A DNA stretch of 40,207 bases from NCBI GenBank assembly GCA_009779845.1, contig WRBE01000023.1:1-40207 (forward strand), in the 5' to 3' direction. The position numbers and the translations under genes were made by a program. Each line of letters opens with the position of its first letter. Within the stretch, counting starts at the first letter, position 1. Positions 15,672-25,493 of this stretch are shown in pieces. Source of the DNA: Oscillospiraceae bacterium (GTDB lineage Bacteria; Bacillota; Clostridia; Oscillospirales; Oscillospiraceae). A model generated the notes under the pieces. That model did no database searches and was not told the DNA's origin. It saw only the letters and a list, made by a program, of their open reading frames with translations.

Positions 15672-18600
15672 ATGACTAAAAAAGCTATCCGCAGTATCGC
15701 TATTATTTTGCTCTTTTGCATTGTGCTCACCTCGGCACCGTTTGCAATGGGTGCCGAGGTCCAAGAATCCGATCCTGTCGGCGTGATTATCAACCAAGCG
15801 CATGGTGCCGGTGGCAGAACCGGTGCGATTTCCCACAGCTTCATCGAACTGTATAATACAACAGATGCGGCTGTGGATTTAAGTACATATTCCGTCCAAC
15901 TTACAAACGACGGAACAGGCATGTGGCATGTCCTCCCACTCTCCGGACAGACGATTGCGGCCCAGTCCTCCTTCCTGATCGTGAACCCGACAGGCCCTCC
16001 CAACGCAGGGGAAGCCGCCCCACGTTACGTCATCCAAGATTGGGACTTGGTGTGGCCACAGCAAATCAGCAACAGCAGCTTTAGTATCGCGCTGGTGCGA
16101 AACCAAACCCCGCTACCTTCAGAGCCCCTGCCGCGCACCCTTGATGACCCGCAGATGGTAGCACTTGGCGTGTTTGACCTTGTGGGCACGATCAATGAAG
16201 TTATCGACCCAAACCACAACTTCCTCGGTGCAGAGCCTGTTTGGCGTATTTCCAGACAACGCGCGATACGCAGGCTTTATTTTTCCAACACCGGCGATAA
16301 CAGCTATGATTTCACGAGTTACGACTACAGAGTCGGCAACATCTCGGACGAACAAGTTGCACGGATTCGTCCACGCTACAGCGGCGATGGCCCATGGTAT
16401 CAAGCACCGCAAGGACCCCCCCAATACCCCCAACAGCCACTCGGCGTTGTCATCAACCAAATGCAGGGTTCCGGCGCAAGAACCGGCGCACTCTCACACA
16501 GTTTCATTGAGTTATATAACTCTAGTGATGAAGCCGTGGACTTAAACGACTGGTCTGTCCAGCTCTTAAATCAACCGCGGGGCGAGGCGCCGGATGGTTG
16601 GCATGTCCTTCCGCTTACCGGGCATACCATTGAGCCCCACACCTCTTTCTTAATCGTGAATCCGACCGGCCCGCCGAATCCGGGAGAGGATCCGCCGCGG
16701 GTGGTCTTTGCGCAGTGGGATATACAATGGGACAACCGGGAAATCAGCAACCATAACTTTAGTGTCGCACTGGTGAACAACCAAACGGCACTGCCGTCAG
16801 CGCCACTGCCCCACGACATTAATGACCCATTGATAGACACCCTTGGCATCGTTGACCTTGTAGGCGCATTCAATGAACCGCAAGACAGAGACGCCAACAA
16901 TCACTTCTTCGGGCAAGCACCCGCCGGACGAAACACCCGACAACAAGCAGTGCGCAGAAACTATTTTCAAAACACCGCCGACAACAGCGTTGATTTTAGA
17001 AGCATTGACTACGCATATCCCCGCGGCATTTCCGATGCGGATGTTGCACGGTTTCGTCCGCGCTCCAGCCACGATGGCCCTTGGGGGCAAACACGCAGAG
17101 AGATTACATTTTCTCACGAGGCGGGTATCTACGCCGACCCCTTCTACTTAACCCTCACCACAGCCTATGAAGGTGCCGTGATCCGTTTCACCACCGACGG
17201 TTCAGAACCCACGGCGGCCTCGCCTGTGTTCCCGGTAGCGGGGCTTCACATCCGAGAGAACACGGCGGTTCCGTCTGCCCCGCCGTTCCAGACATACGAA
17301 ACCAACCACGTCCCCATTTCCCCCGTTCCGTTTGACCATTTTAACCCGCGCCCGAACCTCTCTCATGTATTGCGTGTCCGTGACCAGTACAACGTCATAC
17401 GGTCTGTTGGGAACAATCTTGACATGGGTACCGTTCAGCGTCCGAATACCCCTGTGTTTATGGGAACCGCCTTACGTGTACGGCTGTTTGCCGAGGACGG
17501 CACAGTGTTGTCGCCCACGCAAACACGGTCATTCTTCGTCAATGCCGACTATGCGGAGTTGCCGATTGTTGCCATAACCACCGACCCAGGTACCCTGTTC
17601 ACGCCGGACGGGCTCAACTTTTGGTCGGTGGGCGGCATCGGGCTTGGCATCAATCGCCGGGTACTGAGCCGAAATGCCGGCGGACGCGGACATGCGTGGG
17701 AGCGTGAAGGCCATATGGAGCTGATCGAGCCGGATGGCACCGTGGGAATTTCACAGCAGATTGGACTACGGATCAACGGCAACCAAACACGGGAACTGGC
17801 CAAACGCGCTTGGCGCATTTACGCCCGCGGCGAGCAGAATACTTTTAACTACGACATCTTCCAAGGCAGAGCGCAAAATTACCGCCACGAACCGATCCAC
17901 GAGTTCGGTCGTATTATCATGCGGGCATCCGGGCAGGACGGCAGATGGTCCATGATGCGTGATTCCATGGCACACCACATGGCAATCGGCACCCATGCGC
18001 CGCGGCAGGCATACCGTGCCTCTGTTTTCTTCATCAACGGTGAATTTTGGGGTATCTATAATATCCGCGAACGCACGGACGACCAAACCTACATGCGGCA
18101 AAACGAATTTGGCTCTACGGATAATGTAGGGGAGATTGGGTTCTCTCACAGTGCAAACAATGTACCCGATGCCATGCGTTTTGAGCGGCCGGAAGACCGG
18201 GAAGATAAAGACTATGTCGATCTGGCCATGTACATGCAGATGTGGAACTGGTTCAATCGCAACACGCCCCTAGTGCAAGCGGAGCGCAGAACATACACAT
18301 GGTTCCAAGAAGCACAGAGATTTCTTTGCATCGACAACTTTATCGACAACTACATCTTTACTATGTTCGTCTCAAACACAGACTGGCCGGGCAACAACAT
18401 AGAACTTTTCCGTTACAGCCCCCCGGCATATTTCGCAGCAGACCTCTCGTACGGCTTCCCGTTCCCGACCTTAGCGGACATCCAACAAGGCAACCTGCCT
18501 GACAACAATCGAGACGGTCGCTGGCGCTGGTACCTCAAAGACTTAGACTACGGCATGGCGGCGCCCCGCCGTTTCCACATGAGCCGCAACATGTTTGAAT

Positions 18601-21600
18601 GGCTCACAGTTCCCTCCTCTGACGCAGTCCAGGCGCCTTGGTCAACTATGATGTGGCGGCGCTTTATGGACAATCCCTACTTCAGGGCGCAATACACAAA
18701 CCGCATGACCGATTTGATGAACACCAATCTACGCACAGAGGTCTTCCATGCTGAAATCAACCGTATGGCTGGCGATATTGCCCCGGTAATTCCGCAAGAA
18801 GCAGGCAGATGGAGAGTGTTCACGGCGAATCAATGGGCGAACACGGTTCAAACCATGCGTAACTTTGCGGATATACGGCAAGAAAACATGATGAACCATG
18901 CCAGAGTCGCCATGAACGAAGGCGGTTCCGATGTCAGCTTGGGTCTTGGTGCTGCCGTCACACTCACCTTGCGCAGCGAGGGGGAGATGGGTTTCTTCCG
19001 CTTAAACGGCATGGCGATTGAAGAGGGAACAACGCCCGGTGTGGCCGACCAGGAAGAGTGGACCGGCCTCTACTTTGCCAACACCACACAGACCATTGAG
19101 GCGGTCGAATATCCCGGTTTTATCTTCTCACACTTCATCGTCAATGGTGTGGCACAACCGGCGGGGGAAGATACACTCCAACTTCGGCTCACGGGTGACA
19201 CAACCGTAGAAGCAATATTCCAAGACAGCGGCGCTTTTGTGCCGGTGCGTGAGATTGTCGGCGTCCCGACAAGCAAAGCGGCTGCATTTGACCTATCACT
19301 CGACGGCGTTGACGTGATGCCGCTGCGTGCGACCCATCGTAACGTGGTATGGAGCGTGGCAGATGCCGGCGTAACCGGTGCCACGCTGACAGATTGCGGC
19401 GTGCTCAGTACAACTGCTCCGGGAACAGTTGTCTTGACTGCGACAATCGTGAACGGCCTGACGGAAGAGACGGATTTTGTGCAAACAGTTACCATACAAG
19501 TTCTCTCCTTCGTGCCTGTACAAAATATCGTGGGCGTTCCCGACAGAATCATTGTAACCGTGCCTGAGACCTTGGGCGGTATCGTCATGCCGGCAAATGC
19601 CACCATGCAGACGATCCACTGGGAGGTTGCAGACGCAGGCACAACCGGTGCTGCCATTGTCGGCAACACTCTCACGGCGACGGCACCTGGTTTGACGGCC
19701 CTTCGGGCAACGGTCACACAGGGGCTTTCTGCCACCGCCAACTATGAACGCATGTTCTTCGTCCGTGCTGGCGTTGCCGGAGACCCGTCGGCATTGGAAG
19801 CGTTGGTTGCGCTTGCCACCCCGATGCAGGACAGAAGGTTATTTATTGCGGGGTTCGATGAATTCTTCGTGGCGAAAGTGGATGCGGAAGCAACCATTGG
19901 CGGTCACAGCACGCAGGAAGAAATTGACCTTGCATATCAAAATTTGCGTGCAGCTTGGAGCCGACTTCAACCGCAACCCGGCAGCCTAACAGCAAGCCGG
20001 TCAAGCCTTGCATCCCTTGAAATTGCGGGCGAACGTGTCAATCTTGCATCAAGTGCGCTACGCGTTGCCGTGGAAGCGGAGACGATTACACTCGCTGATG
20101 TCATTTACGTGCCCACCTACTATGGGACAACAGCCGATGTTACCATTACAGAGGACAACGGCGACTATATCGTCACCATTGTGGCAACTTCTAGTTACGG
20201 AACCAGAACGTACACGATTCATGTTGACCTAATGCGGCTTCCCCGGACTGCGCTTGCCCATTTTGATTTTGAGGGCGACGCAGAAAACCGCATACCCGGC
20301 AGCGAGTTTGGTGCCATGACGCTGGTTGCACCGGACGGCACCCATCGTGCATTCGTAACAGACCACGAGACACCACCCTCCATCGGGAACGACGGCTATC
20401 TTCGGCTGCAAAACACAACCACTCGTTCCAGCCACACCGCAGGCCGGGCAAGGTTCCCGGATGGTTTGTTCGATGGACGAGAGCAAGTTACCATTGCGAT
20501 GGATGTGTATACGACACTTGCCGACGGATTCTTCTTCACCTTTGCGCTTCAACCTGAAAACACATTTGCGTTCGACGGCAACACAGGCCGGTATTTCCTC
20601 AACCGCGTACGCGGCACCGGAATGCGCAATGCGATAACGGTGTCCGGCTGGGGTGACAACGAAAGCGGCTTGGACACCCCGGGCTGGGGCACAAATACAT
20701 GGAGCAGGGTTGCGCTAGTCTTTGACGATACGACCATGCGGGTATACCTCAATGGCGAACTTGTCGATTATCACAACGATATGAACACGTCTATTGCTGA
20801 CCTGGGCAACGGCGGCCCGCTCTGGGCATACTTGGGCAGAGCGCCCATGGCCGCAGACCGTGGATTTGACGGCGGATTTGATAATATCAAGGTTTGGGAC
20901 TATGCCCTCAGTTCAGGTGAGGTTTGGGCCGAGTTCCACGCAAATAACTCCCCGCCCCCGTCGGTGGTCAGAGCACCCCATCAAGAGGCCCGCCAGAATG
21001 TAGCACTCGCAGCGGGCATCGCTGATGTCAGTTTCTTGCGCCCCGGCCGGTATGATGATGTGCATACGATCAACGATGGCATACATGTCGGGAACTATAT
21101 CGGCGCACGCAGCGGGCAACGGTGGACGACATTTGGAAACAACAGCATTTCCGAATCAGTGACATACATTTGGCCCTCAGGTGCCATGATTGACGGCACC
21201 AGCATCTCCTTCACGGTTGACGGAGATCCCCCCGGAATCGGCGGGATTCGGTTCCCGGCAAGTTATGTGTTCCACTATCTCCCTCTCAGCGGCAACCCCA
21301 ATGACCCCGCAGCATGGAGACCCTTGGGAAGTGTAACATCGGGTATCACAGCGGACACGGTTGTAGGCAACTATACGGCCTTTGCCGCACCAGTCGAGGC
21401 GTGGCAATTGCGTGTCACCATCCAAAAAGAGGCGCATAATTCCAACGGCATCGGCATCTGGGAGTGGGAAGTGTATGGCAACTTGTTAGCGCATACGCCG
21501 ATTGTCCCCGACACTTACACGCTCACCGTCTACGGCGGAAGCGGGTCTGGAGACTTTATGCCGGGCACAGTGGTCAATATCATGGCAGAGGTGCCCGCTG

Positions 21601-24266
21601 GAAAGCTGTTTGTCGCATGGGACGCAACGGGCGATGTCCAGCTTGCAAGCAGATATTGTGCAGGCACGAGCATCATCATGCCCCCGGGCGGTGCCACAAT
21701 AACGGCACTATTCGAACCGGAAGATAACAGAGAACATCAAGACGCACCGACCGGCTTAGTTGGGCATCCCACAAGATTTGCAGACGTGAATGACGGCCGC
21801 ATCACAGGCGTAGCCGAAACAATGGAATGGGCCCCCGGCCCTGATGGCCCGTGGGAGCGGGTTGTCGGAGATGTTGTGGAAGGACTTGCGCCGGGCACAT
21901 ATTATGTGCGCCATGCAGAGACAGAAACGCACTTTGCAAGCCCAACGACACAAGTGACGGTCGAGGCAGGCACAGGCTTGGCTCCTGCCGCAGAGATTGA
22001 CGTGGCAGTAGACGAGTACGCCAGTGTCACGATAGGCATTACACCACCGGTGGCCGGGTCTGATATAGCGGCAGAAGGAGGCAAGCTTGTCATCACGCTA
22101 CCCGATACAGATGGCGATGACGTGGCTGTGAACCTGCCTGTGCGTCCGGCAGAGGTAGACCCAGAAGACTGGTGGCGCTACACCACTGGCGAAGACGATG
22201 GCACGGCGACAATCACCATCACACCGCCCTATGGCTACGAAGTGGTGGCGTATCCGGAAGACAGCGGTGACTTCATATTACGCCCCATTGCTCCAACGTT
22301 GACGTTGAACCCGATAGCGGTAGCAATCAATGATGAGGACACGACCGTGGCAGTAGTAGTCGGCGGTACAGCAGACGGCACCATCTACCTAGATTATAGC
22401 GATCTGCCAACAGGCGTAACGGTGGCAGTGGTAGATGGAGAAATTGTCATCATCGGCGTACGTCCCACAACAGAAAACGCATCCATTATCGGGATATTTG
22501 ACCTTGTCGTAATGCGCCAAGGTGTTTCAGAGACCGTAGTGGTAGACGTGAACCTGACAACCACATGGGTGCCGCTAGTGGTGACGTTGACACCGGAAAC
22601 CGTGACAATCACTGACAGTGCCCTCACCGCAAGCGTAGCCGTAACGGGCACAGCAATCGGCACCATCTACCTAGACACTAGCGATCTGCCAACAGGCGTA
22701 ACGGCGGCAGTGGTAGATGGAGAAATTGTCATCACCGGCGTACGCCCGACAGCAGAAAACACTTCCATTATCGGGATATTTGACCTTGTCGTAACGCGCC
22801 AAGGCGTTTCAGAAACCGTAGTGGTAGACGTGAACCTGACAACCACTTGGACACCGCCAGTGGTGACGTTGACACCGGAAACCGTGACAATCACTGACTA
22901 TGCCCTCACCGCAAGCGTAACCGTAACGGGCACAGCAATCGGCGATATTGCGTTAAACACTAACAATTTACCAACAGGCATAACGGCGGTGGTGGTAGAC
23001 GGAGACATTGTTATCACCGGCGTACGCCCGACAGCAGAAAACGCTTCCATTGTCGAGACATTTGACCTTGTCGTGACACGCCAAGGCGTTTCAGAGACCG
23101 TAGTGGTAGACGCGAACCTGACAACCACTTGGACACCGCCGACCTTCACGGTAACATTTGCTCTAGCTGGCGGCACCCGTACTGGTGGCGGTGCGCTCGT
23201 GCAGGAAGTCCGTGCAGGGGAAAGAGCAACTGCGCCGGAAGTAACACGTACCAACTACATATTCGTCCGTTGGGACAGCGCATTTACCAACATTACAAGC
23301 GACTTGACGGTCACAGCCGTCTGGGAACCGATTGCAGACACAGGCGAAGTGCCGAATAGAGACGCACTGCGTGCCGCATTAGCGGAAGTGGCGGAGCAAC
23401 TAGACGAAGGCAGCTACTCCGCAAGGAGTTGGGCAACAGTTGTGACCGCTAGAGATGCGGCGCAAACAGTCTACATCAACCCGGCATCCACGCAGGCACA
23501 AATAGATGAGGCGACCGCAGCCCTTCTAGAAGCGATTGCTGGATTGGAAGAATTCCACCGGGCGTACATGTTCGGTAACGACCGCGGCGAGTTCCGGCCC
23601 GGCGGTGATATCACCCGTGCCGAGGTAGCGGCGATTCTGGCTCGTGTCATGATTGACGACTTTGATTCAGATGTACGGCGTGAAGACTATGAACTACCTG
23701 AGAGCATGAGTAGCTTTAATGAGTTCCCAGACGTAGCCGCCAACAACTGGTTCTACCACTACGTGGCTTGGGTCTTCTACGAAGGTTTGGTTCTCGGCGA
23801 TACGCAAGGCAACTTCCGCCCGAACAGCCCGATTACCCGCCAAGAACTGGCGATGATGATTGCACGGATCGACGGCATTGCGGAAGAAGCAGGCGCAATG
23901 TCCTTCGGGGATGCCGCTGATATTGCCGGCTGGGCACGAGCCGCAGTGTACACGGTATACCGTGACGATCTGATGCAGGGTGACAATCGAGGCAACTTCC
24001 GCCCCAGCGCAAACATTACCCGTGCAGAAGTTGCAACGGTAATGAACCGTATTTTAGGCAGACTAGACAGTCGTGAGGCGTACCGTGCAACCGATGTCGA
24101 GCGTGACAACGCACGCGCGTTCCCGGATGTGCCGGTGGACAGAGACCCGATACAGTGGTACTTCCCGTCCGTACTGGCTGCGGCCAACGACCACTATTTG
24201 ACCAGAGATGACTACGGCACAATTGATTGGAAATTTGTCCGTGTCCAGCCTCAGAGGGGTTCTTAA
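15672..24266 (+). CDS. Giant SLH surface protein with lamin-tail and CotH-kinase domains
   Basis: Secreted mosaic protein of 2864 residues. Order (approximate residues): signal peptide 1-30; two lamin-tail domains 34-220 and 255-446 (GVIINQAHGAGGRTG, SFIELYN, FLIVNPTGPPN); a chitobiase-C/Fn3-like domain from 476 (YLTLTTA, IRFTTDGSEPT); a CotH-kinase domain about 630-1080 (LPIVAITTDP, RINGNQTR, NGEFWGIYNIRE at ~790, IDNFIDNYIF at ~889, WYLKDLDYGM at ~955); two Ig-like modules 1187-1365; a FIVAR-like helix pair; a cadherin-like beta-sandwich 1438-1520; a LamG-like domain 1523-1757; a discoidin-like domain 1773-1940; an InlB-type module; three 94-residue repeats 2209-2490; a second InlB-type and a FIVAR module; and three SLH motifs to the end. 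CotH proteins phosphorylate spore-coat proteins; secreted LTD/CotH proteins are common in Clostridia but mostly uncharacterised. The start ATG at 15672 has GGGAGG upstream. Domain names rest on motif recognition. Confidence 0.88.
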   Translation: MTKKAIRSIAIILLFCIVLTSAPFAMGAEVQESDPVGVIINQAHGAGGRTGAISHSFIELYNTTDAAVDLSTYSVQLTNDGTGMWHVLPLSGQTIAAQSSFLIVNPTGPPNAGEAAPRYVIQDWDLVWPQQISNSSFSIALVRNQTPLPSEPLPRTLDDPQMVALGVFDLVGTINEVIDPNHNFLGAEPVWRISRQRAIRRLYFSNTGDNSYDFTSYDYRVGNISDEQVARIRPRYSGDGPWYQAPQGPPQYPQQPLGVVINQMQGSGARTGALSHSFIELYNSSDEAVDLNDWSVQLLNQPRGEAPDGWHVLPLTGHTIEPHTSFLIVNPTGPPNPGEDPPRVVFAQWDIQWDNREISNHNFSVALVNNQTALPSAPLPHDINDPLIDTLGIVDLVGAFNEPQDRDANNHFFGQAPAGRNTRQQAVRRNYFQNTADNSVDFRSIDYAYPRGISDADVARFRPRSSHDGPWGQTRREITFSHEAGIYADPFYLTLTTAYEGAVIRFTTDGSEPTAASPVFPVAGLHIRENTAVPSAPPFQTYETNHVPISPVPFDHFNPRPNLSHVLRVRDQYNVIRSVGNNLDMGTVQRPNTPVFMGTALRVRLFAEDGTVLSPTQTRSFFVNADYAELPIVAITTDPGTLFTPDGLNFWSVGGIGLGINRRVLSRNAGGRGHAWEREGHMELIEPDGTVGISQQIGLRINGNQTRELAKRAWRIYARGEQNTFNYDIFQGRAQNYRHEPIHEFGRIIMRASGQDGRWSMMRDSMAHHMAIGTHAPRQAYRASVFFINGEFWGIYNIRERTDDQTYMRQNEFGSTDNVGEIGFSHSANNVPDAMRFERPEDREDKDYVDLAMYMQMWNWFNRNTPLVQAERRTYTWFQEAQRFLCIDNFIDNYIFTMFVSNTDWPGNNIELFRYSPPAYFAADLSYGFPFPTLADIQQGNLPDNNRDGRWRWYLKDLDYGMAAPRRFHMSRNMFEWLTVPSSDAVQAPWSTMMWRRFMDNPYFRAQYTNRMTDLMNTNLRTEVFHAEINRMAGDIAPVIPQEAGRWRVFTANQWANTVQTMRNFADIRQENMMNHARVAMNEGGSDVSLGLGAAVTLTLRSEGEMGFFRLNGMAIEEGTTPGVADQEEWTGLYFANTTQTIEAVEYPGFIFSHFIVNGVAQPAGEDTLQLRLTGDTTVEAIFQDSGAFVPVREIVGVPTSKAAAFDLSLDGVDVMPLRATHRNVVWSVADAGVTGATLTDCGVLSTTAPGTVVLTATIVNGLTEETDFVQTVTIQVLSFVPVQNIVGVPDRIIVTVPETLGGIVMPANATMQTIHWEVADAGTTGAAIVGNTLTATAPGLTALRATVTQGLSATANYERMFFVRAGVAGDPSALEALVALATPMQDRRLFIAGFDEFFVAKVDAEATIGGHSTQEEIDLAYQNLRAAWSRLQPQPGSLTASRSSLASLEIAGERVNLASSALRVAVEAETITLADVIYVPTYYGTTADVTITEDNGDYIVTIVATSSYGTRTYTIHVDLMRLPRTALAHFDFEGDAENRIPGSEFGAMTLVAPDGTHRAFVTDHETPPSIGNDGYLRLQNTTTRSSHTAGRARFPDGLFDGREQVTIAMDVYTTLADGFFFTFALQPENTFAFDGNTGRYFLNRVRGTGMRNAITVSGWGDNESGLDTPGWGTNTWSRVALVFDDTTMRVYLNGELVDYHNDMNTSIADLGNGGPLWAYLGRAPMAADRGFDGGFDNIKVWDYALSSGEVWAEFHANNSPPPSVVRAPHQEARQNVALAAGIADVSFLRPGRYDDVHTINDGIHVGNYIGARSGQRWTTFGNNSISESVTYIWPSGAMIDGTSISFTVDGDPPGIGGIRFPASYVFHYLPLSGNPNDPAAWRPLGSVTSGITADTVVGNYTAFAAPVEAWQLRVTIQKEAHNSNGIGIWEWEVYGNLLAHTPIVPDTYTLTVYGGSGSGDFMPGTVVNIMAEVPAGKLFVAWDATGDVQLASRYCAGTSIIMPPGGATITALFEPEDNREHQDAPTGLVGHPTRFADVNDGRITGVAETMEWAPGPDGPWERVVGDVVEGLAPGTYYVRHAETETHFASPTTQVTVEAGTGLAPAAEIDVAVDEYASVTIGITPPVAGSDIAAEGGKLVITLPDTDGDDVAVNLPVRPAEVDPEDWWRYTTGEDDGTATITITPPYGYEVVAYPEDSGDFILRPIAPTLTLNPIAVAINDEDTTVAVVVGGTADGTIYLDYSDLPTGVTVAVVDGEIVIIGVRPTTENASIIGIFDLVVMRQGVSETVVVDVNLTTTWVPLVVTLTPETVTITDSALTASVAVTGTAIGTIYLDTSDLPTGVTAAVVDGEIVITGVRPTAENTSIIGIFDLVVTRQGVSETVVVDVNLTTTWTPPVVTLTPETVTITDYALTASVTVTGTAIGDIALNTNNLPTGITAVVVDGDIVITGVRPTAENASIVETFDLVVTRQGVSETVVVDANLTTTWTPPTFTVTFALAGGTRTGGGALVQEVRAGERATAPEVTRTNYIFVRWDSAFTNITSDLTVTAVWEPIADTGEVPNRDALRAALAEVAEQLDEGSYSARSWATVVTARDAAQTVYINPASTQAQIDEATAALLEAIAGLEEFHRAYMFGNDRGEFRPGGDITRAEVAAILARVMIDDFDSDVRREDYELPESMSSFNEFPDVAANNWFYHYVAWVFYEGLVLGDTQGNFRPNSPITRQELAMMIARIDGIAEEAGAMSFGDAADIAGWARAAVYTVYRDDLMQGDNRGNFRPSANITRAEVATVMNRILGRLDSREAYRATDVERDNARAFPDVPVDRDPIQWYFPSVLAAANDHYLTRDDYGTIDWKFVRVQPQRGS
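22296..23141 (+). repeat. Three tandem 282-bp repeats inside the giant gene
   Basis: Units at 22296-22577, 22578-22859 and 22860-23141, each exactly 94 codons. Units 2 and 3 are nearly identical at the DNA level over long stretches (for example the blocks encoding TLTPETVTITD, DGEIVITGVRPTAEN and GVSETVVVDVNLTTTW); unit 1 is more diverged at its front. Each encodes one beta-rich module. Such homogeneous units can expand or contract by recombination. Confidence 0.92.
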
Positions 24267-24287
24267 TCTATATCTAATGAATAACAC

Positions 24288-24315
24288 AGGGCCCGGTGCT
24301 TATGCACCGGGCCCT
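24288..24315. terminator. Strong hairpin between convergent genes
   Basis: AGGGCCCGGTGC, loop TTAT, GCACCGGGCCCT: a perfect 12-bp GC-rich stem 21 bases past the giant gene and 88 bases past the end of the convergent rhomboid-fold gene. There is no T-run on either side, so it may be a terminator of lower efficiency or an mRNA 3'-end stabiliser. The rest of 24267-24402 shows nothing else. Confidence 0.6.
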
Positions 24316-24402
24316 AGGCTATGGAATGCTGCTCTTATTTATAGTCGTCTTGAAAATTGGTTCAATCAGTGCGGCTACTATGCCGCATGTCTGCCTTTTC
24401 CC

Positions 24403-25266
24403 CTATTCAAAATGCACATGATTATTGATATGATCCATACAAAAACAGTGATACCCATTACACCGGGAGCAATACCGAAACTCCATGTCCGGGTACGCTG
24501 TGTCCGTTTTTCCACAGACGGCGCATTTGCGGGTATAGTCCCTGCTCTGCCGCTCTCGCTCGACCCGCTTGGCGGCCAGCTTGAAATTGATGGCCGAGCG
24601 GGTGCCACGTTTGTTGTGAAAACCTAAGTGTTTCCACAAAGTCTCTCCACAGAAAATGAAGTAGACCAGTGCTAAAATTAACGGCGTGAGGTTCAGCGGG
24701 AACATCCAGCGGAGCTGGAATAGTTGGAACAGCAAAAACCCAAGGGCAATCAGCCCAATCCACTTGGCCTGCATGGGGATAATGAACATGAACCGGAAGC
24801 TGAGATTGGGGAACAGGGTGGTGAACACCAACAGCATCAGGATGTGGATATAATATCCATTGACGAGGGAGAATGTACCCAAGAATGTAGGGGTGACCAA
24901 ATGCAACACCATGCCGGTGACAATGAGAACGATCACACTGAGCAGGTAAAAAATCGTAAATTTTGCGGTTCCCCAAGTCTGTTCTAAATAAGAACCCAGC
25001 GTAAAGCTCAAATACAGCACAATGACAAGGAAAATCGGATGGGTTTGGAAGGGCACGAATAAAAAGGTGAAAAGCCGCCACACCTGTCCGCGCAGAATGT
25101 AGTCGGGGGCAAAGGATAGGTAACTATATAGATTGCCGGTGGTGTCCATCAGGCCCAGAATATACACCAAAGCGGTGCCGAAAACGACGAAGCGAATCAG
25201 GTTGGGAACCCCAAATCTGGGCCGCTTATAACAAAACCGATCAATGGCACGGCGAATTGCTTTCAT
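24403..25266 (-). CDS. Rhomboid-fold membrane protein, probably inactive, with C-terminal zinc ribbon
   Basis: Membrane protein of 287 residues with about six transmembrane segments (residues 25-215) laid out as in rhomboid proteases: QVWRLFTFLFVPF, SFTLGSYLEQTWGTAKFTIF (the family L1 region), a later hydrophobic pair and a final helix. The catalytic GxSG of rhomboids is not seen; the corresponding place reads FSLVNGYYIHIL, and no His stands in the last helix, so it looks like a pseudoprotease. After a basic linker, the tail (about 245-287) has CAVCG, RYCSRC and HCFCMDHINNH, a likely zinc-binding cluster on the cytoplasmic side. The start ATG at 25266 has AAGGAGG seven bases upstream. It is monocistronic and convergent with the giant gene. 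Inactive rhomboids often bind or route membrane clients; a role for this one is unknown. Confidence 0.78.
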   Translation of the reverse strand: MKAIRRAIDRFCYKRPRFGVPNLIRFVVFGTALVYILGLMDTTGNLYSYLSFAPDYILRGQVWRLFTFLFVPFQTHPIFLVIVLYLSFTLGSYLEQTWGTAKFTIFYLLSVIVLIVTGMVLHLVTPTFLGTFSLVNGYYIHILMLLVFTTLFPNLSFRFMFIIPMQAKWIGLIALGFLLFQLFQLRWMFPLNLTPLILALVYFIFCGETLWKHLGFHNKRGTRSAINFKLAAKRVERERQSRDYTRKCAVCGKTDTAYPDMEFRYCSRCNGYHCFCMDHINNHVHFE

Positions 25267-25430
25267 CTGGTGTCCTCCTTGGTTCCAAAGTCTGCCATCT
25301 CTATTTTACTCTAACATGGAGGAAAAGTCCATAGAAAATTGACCGATGTGGTGATTTTGGGAAAGTACACGAGGACAGAGTGAGGATCACACAGTGAACC
25401 TGTCCCCTTGGAAAGAAAAAATTCAGTGAA

Positions 25431-25459
25431 TGAAACATTTTCGCCTTTGTAATGATATT
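25431..25459 (+). promoter_or_regulatory. Possible autoregulated ECF promoter
   Basis: TGAAACATTTT at 25431-25441 matches the -35 of many ECF-sigma promoters (TGAAACNTTT), and the downstream stretch TGTAATGATAT holds a possible -10 at about the right spacing. It is 60 bases ahead of the sigma gene. The remainder of 25267-25430 shows no gene or clear structure. Confidence 0.4.
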
Positions 25460-25493
25460 ATAAGTGAAAGGCTTTTCAAAGGAGAATTCCTAA

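Noticed and set aside
19070..19741. 223-codon minus-strand frame within the giant gene
   Set aside because: Low-complexity translation (Ser, Thr, Val, Ala) opposite an evident coding frame; no start signal.
22296..23141. Repeats considered as a CRISPR-like or non-coding array
   Set aside because: The units are 282 bp, in frame, with no spacers, and encode protein modules.
24458..25081. Second minus-strand frame overlapping the rhomboid-fold gene
   Set aside because: The rhomboid-fold frame has the ribosome site, membrane helices and Cys clusters; the other has none of these.
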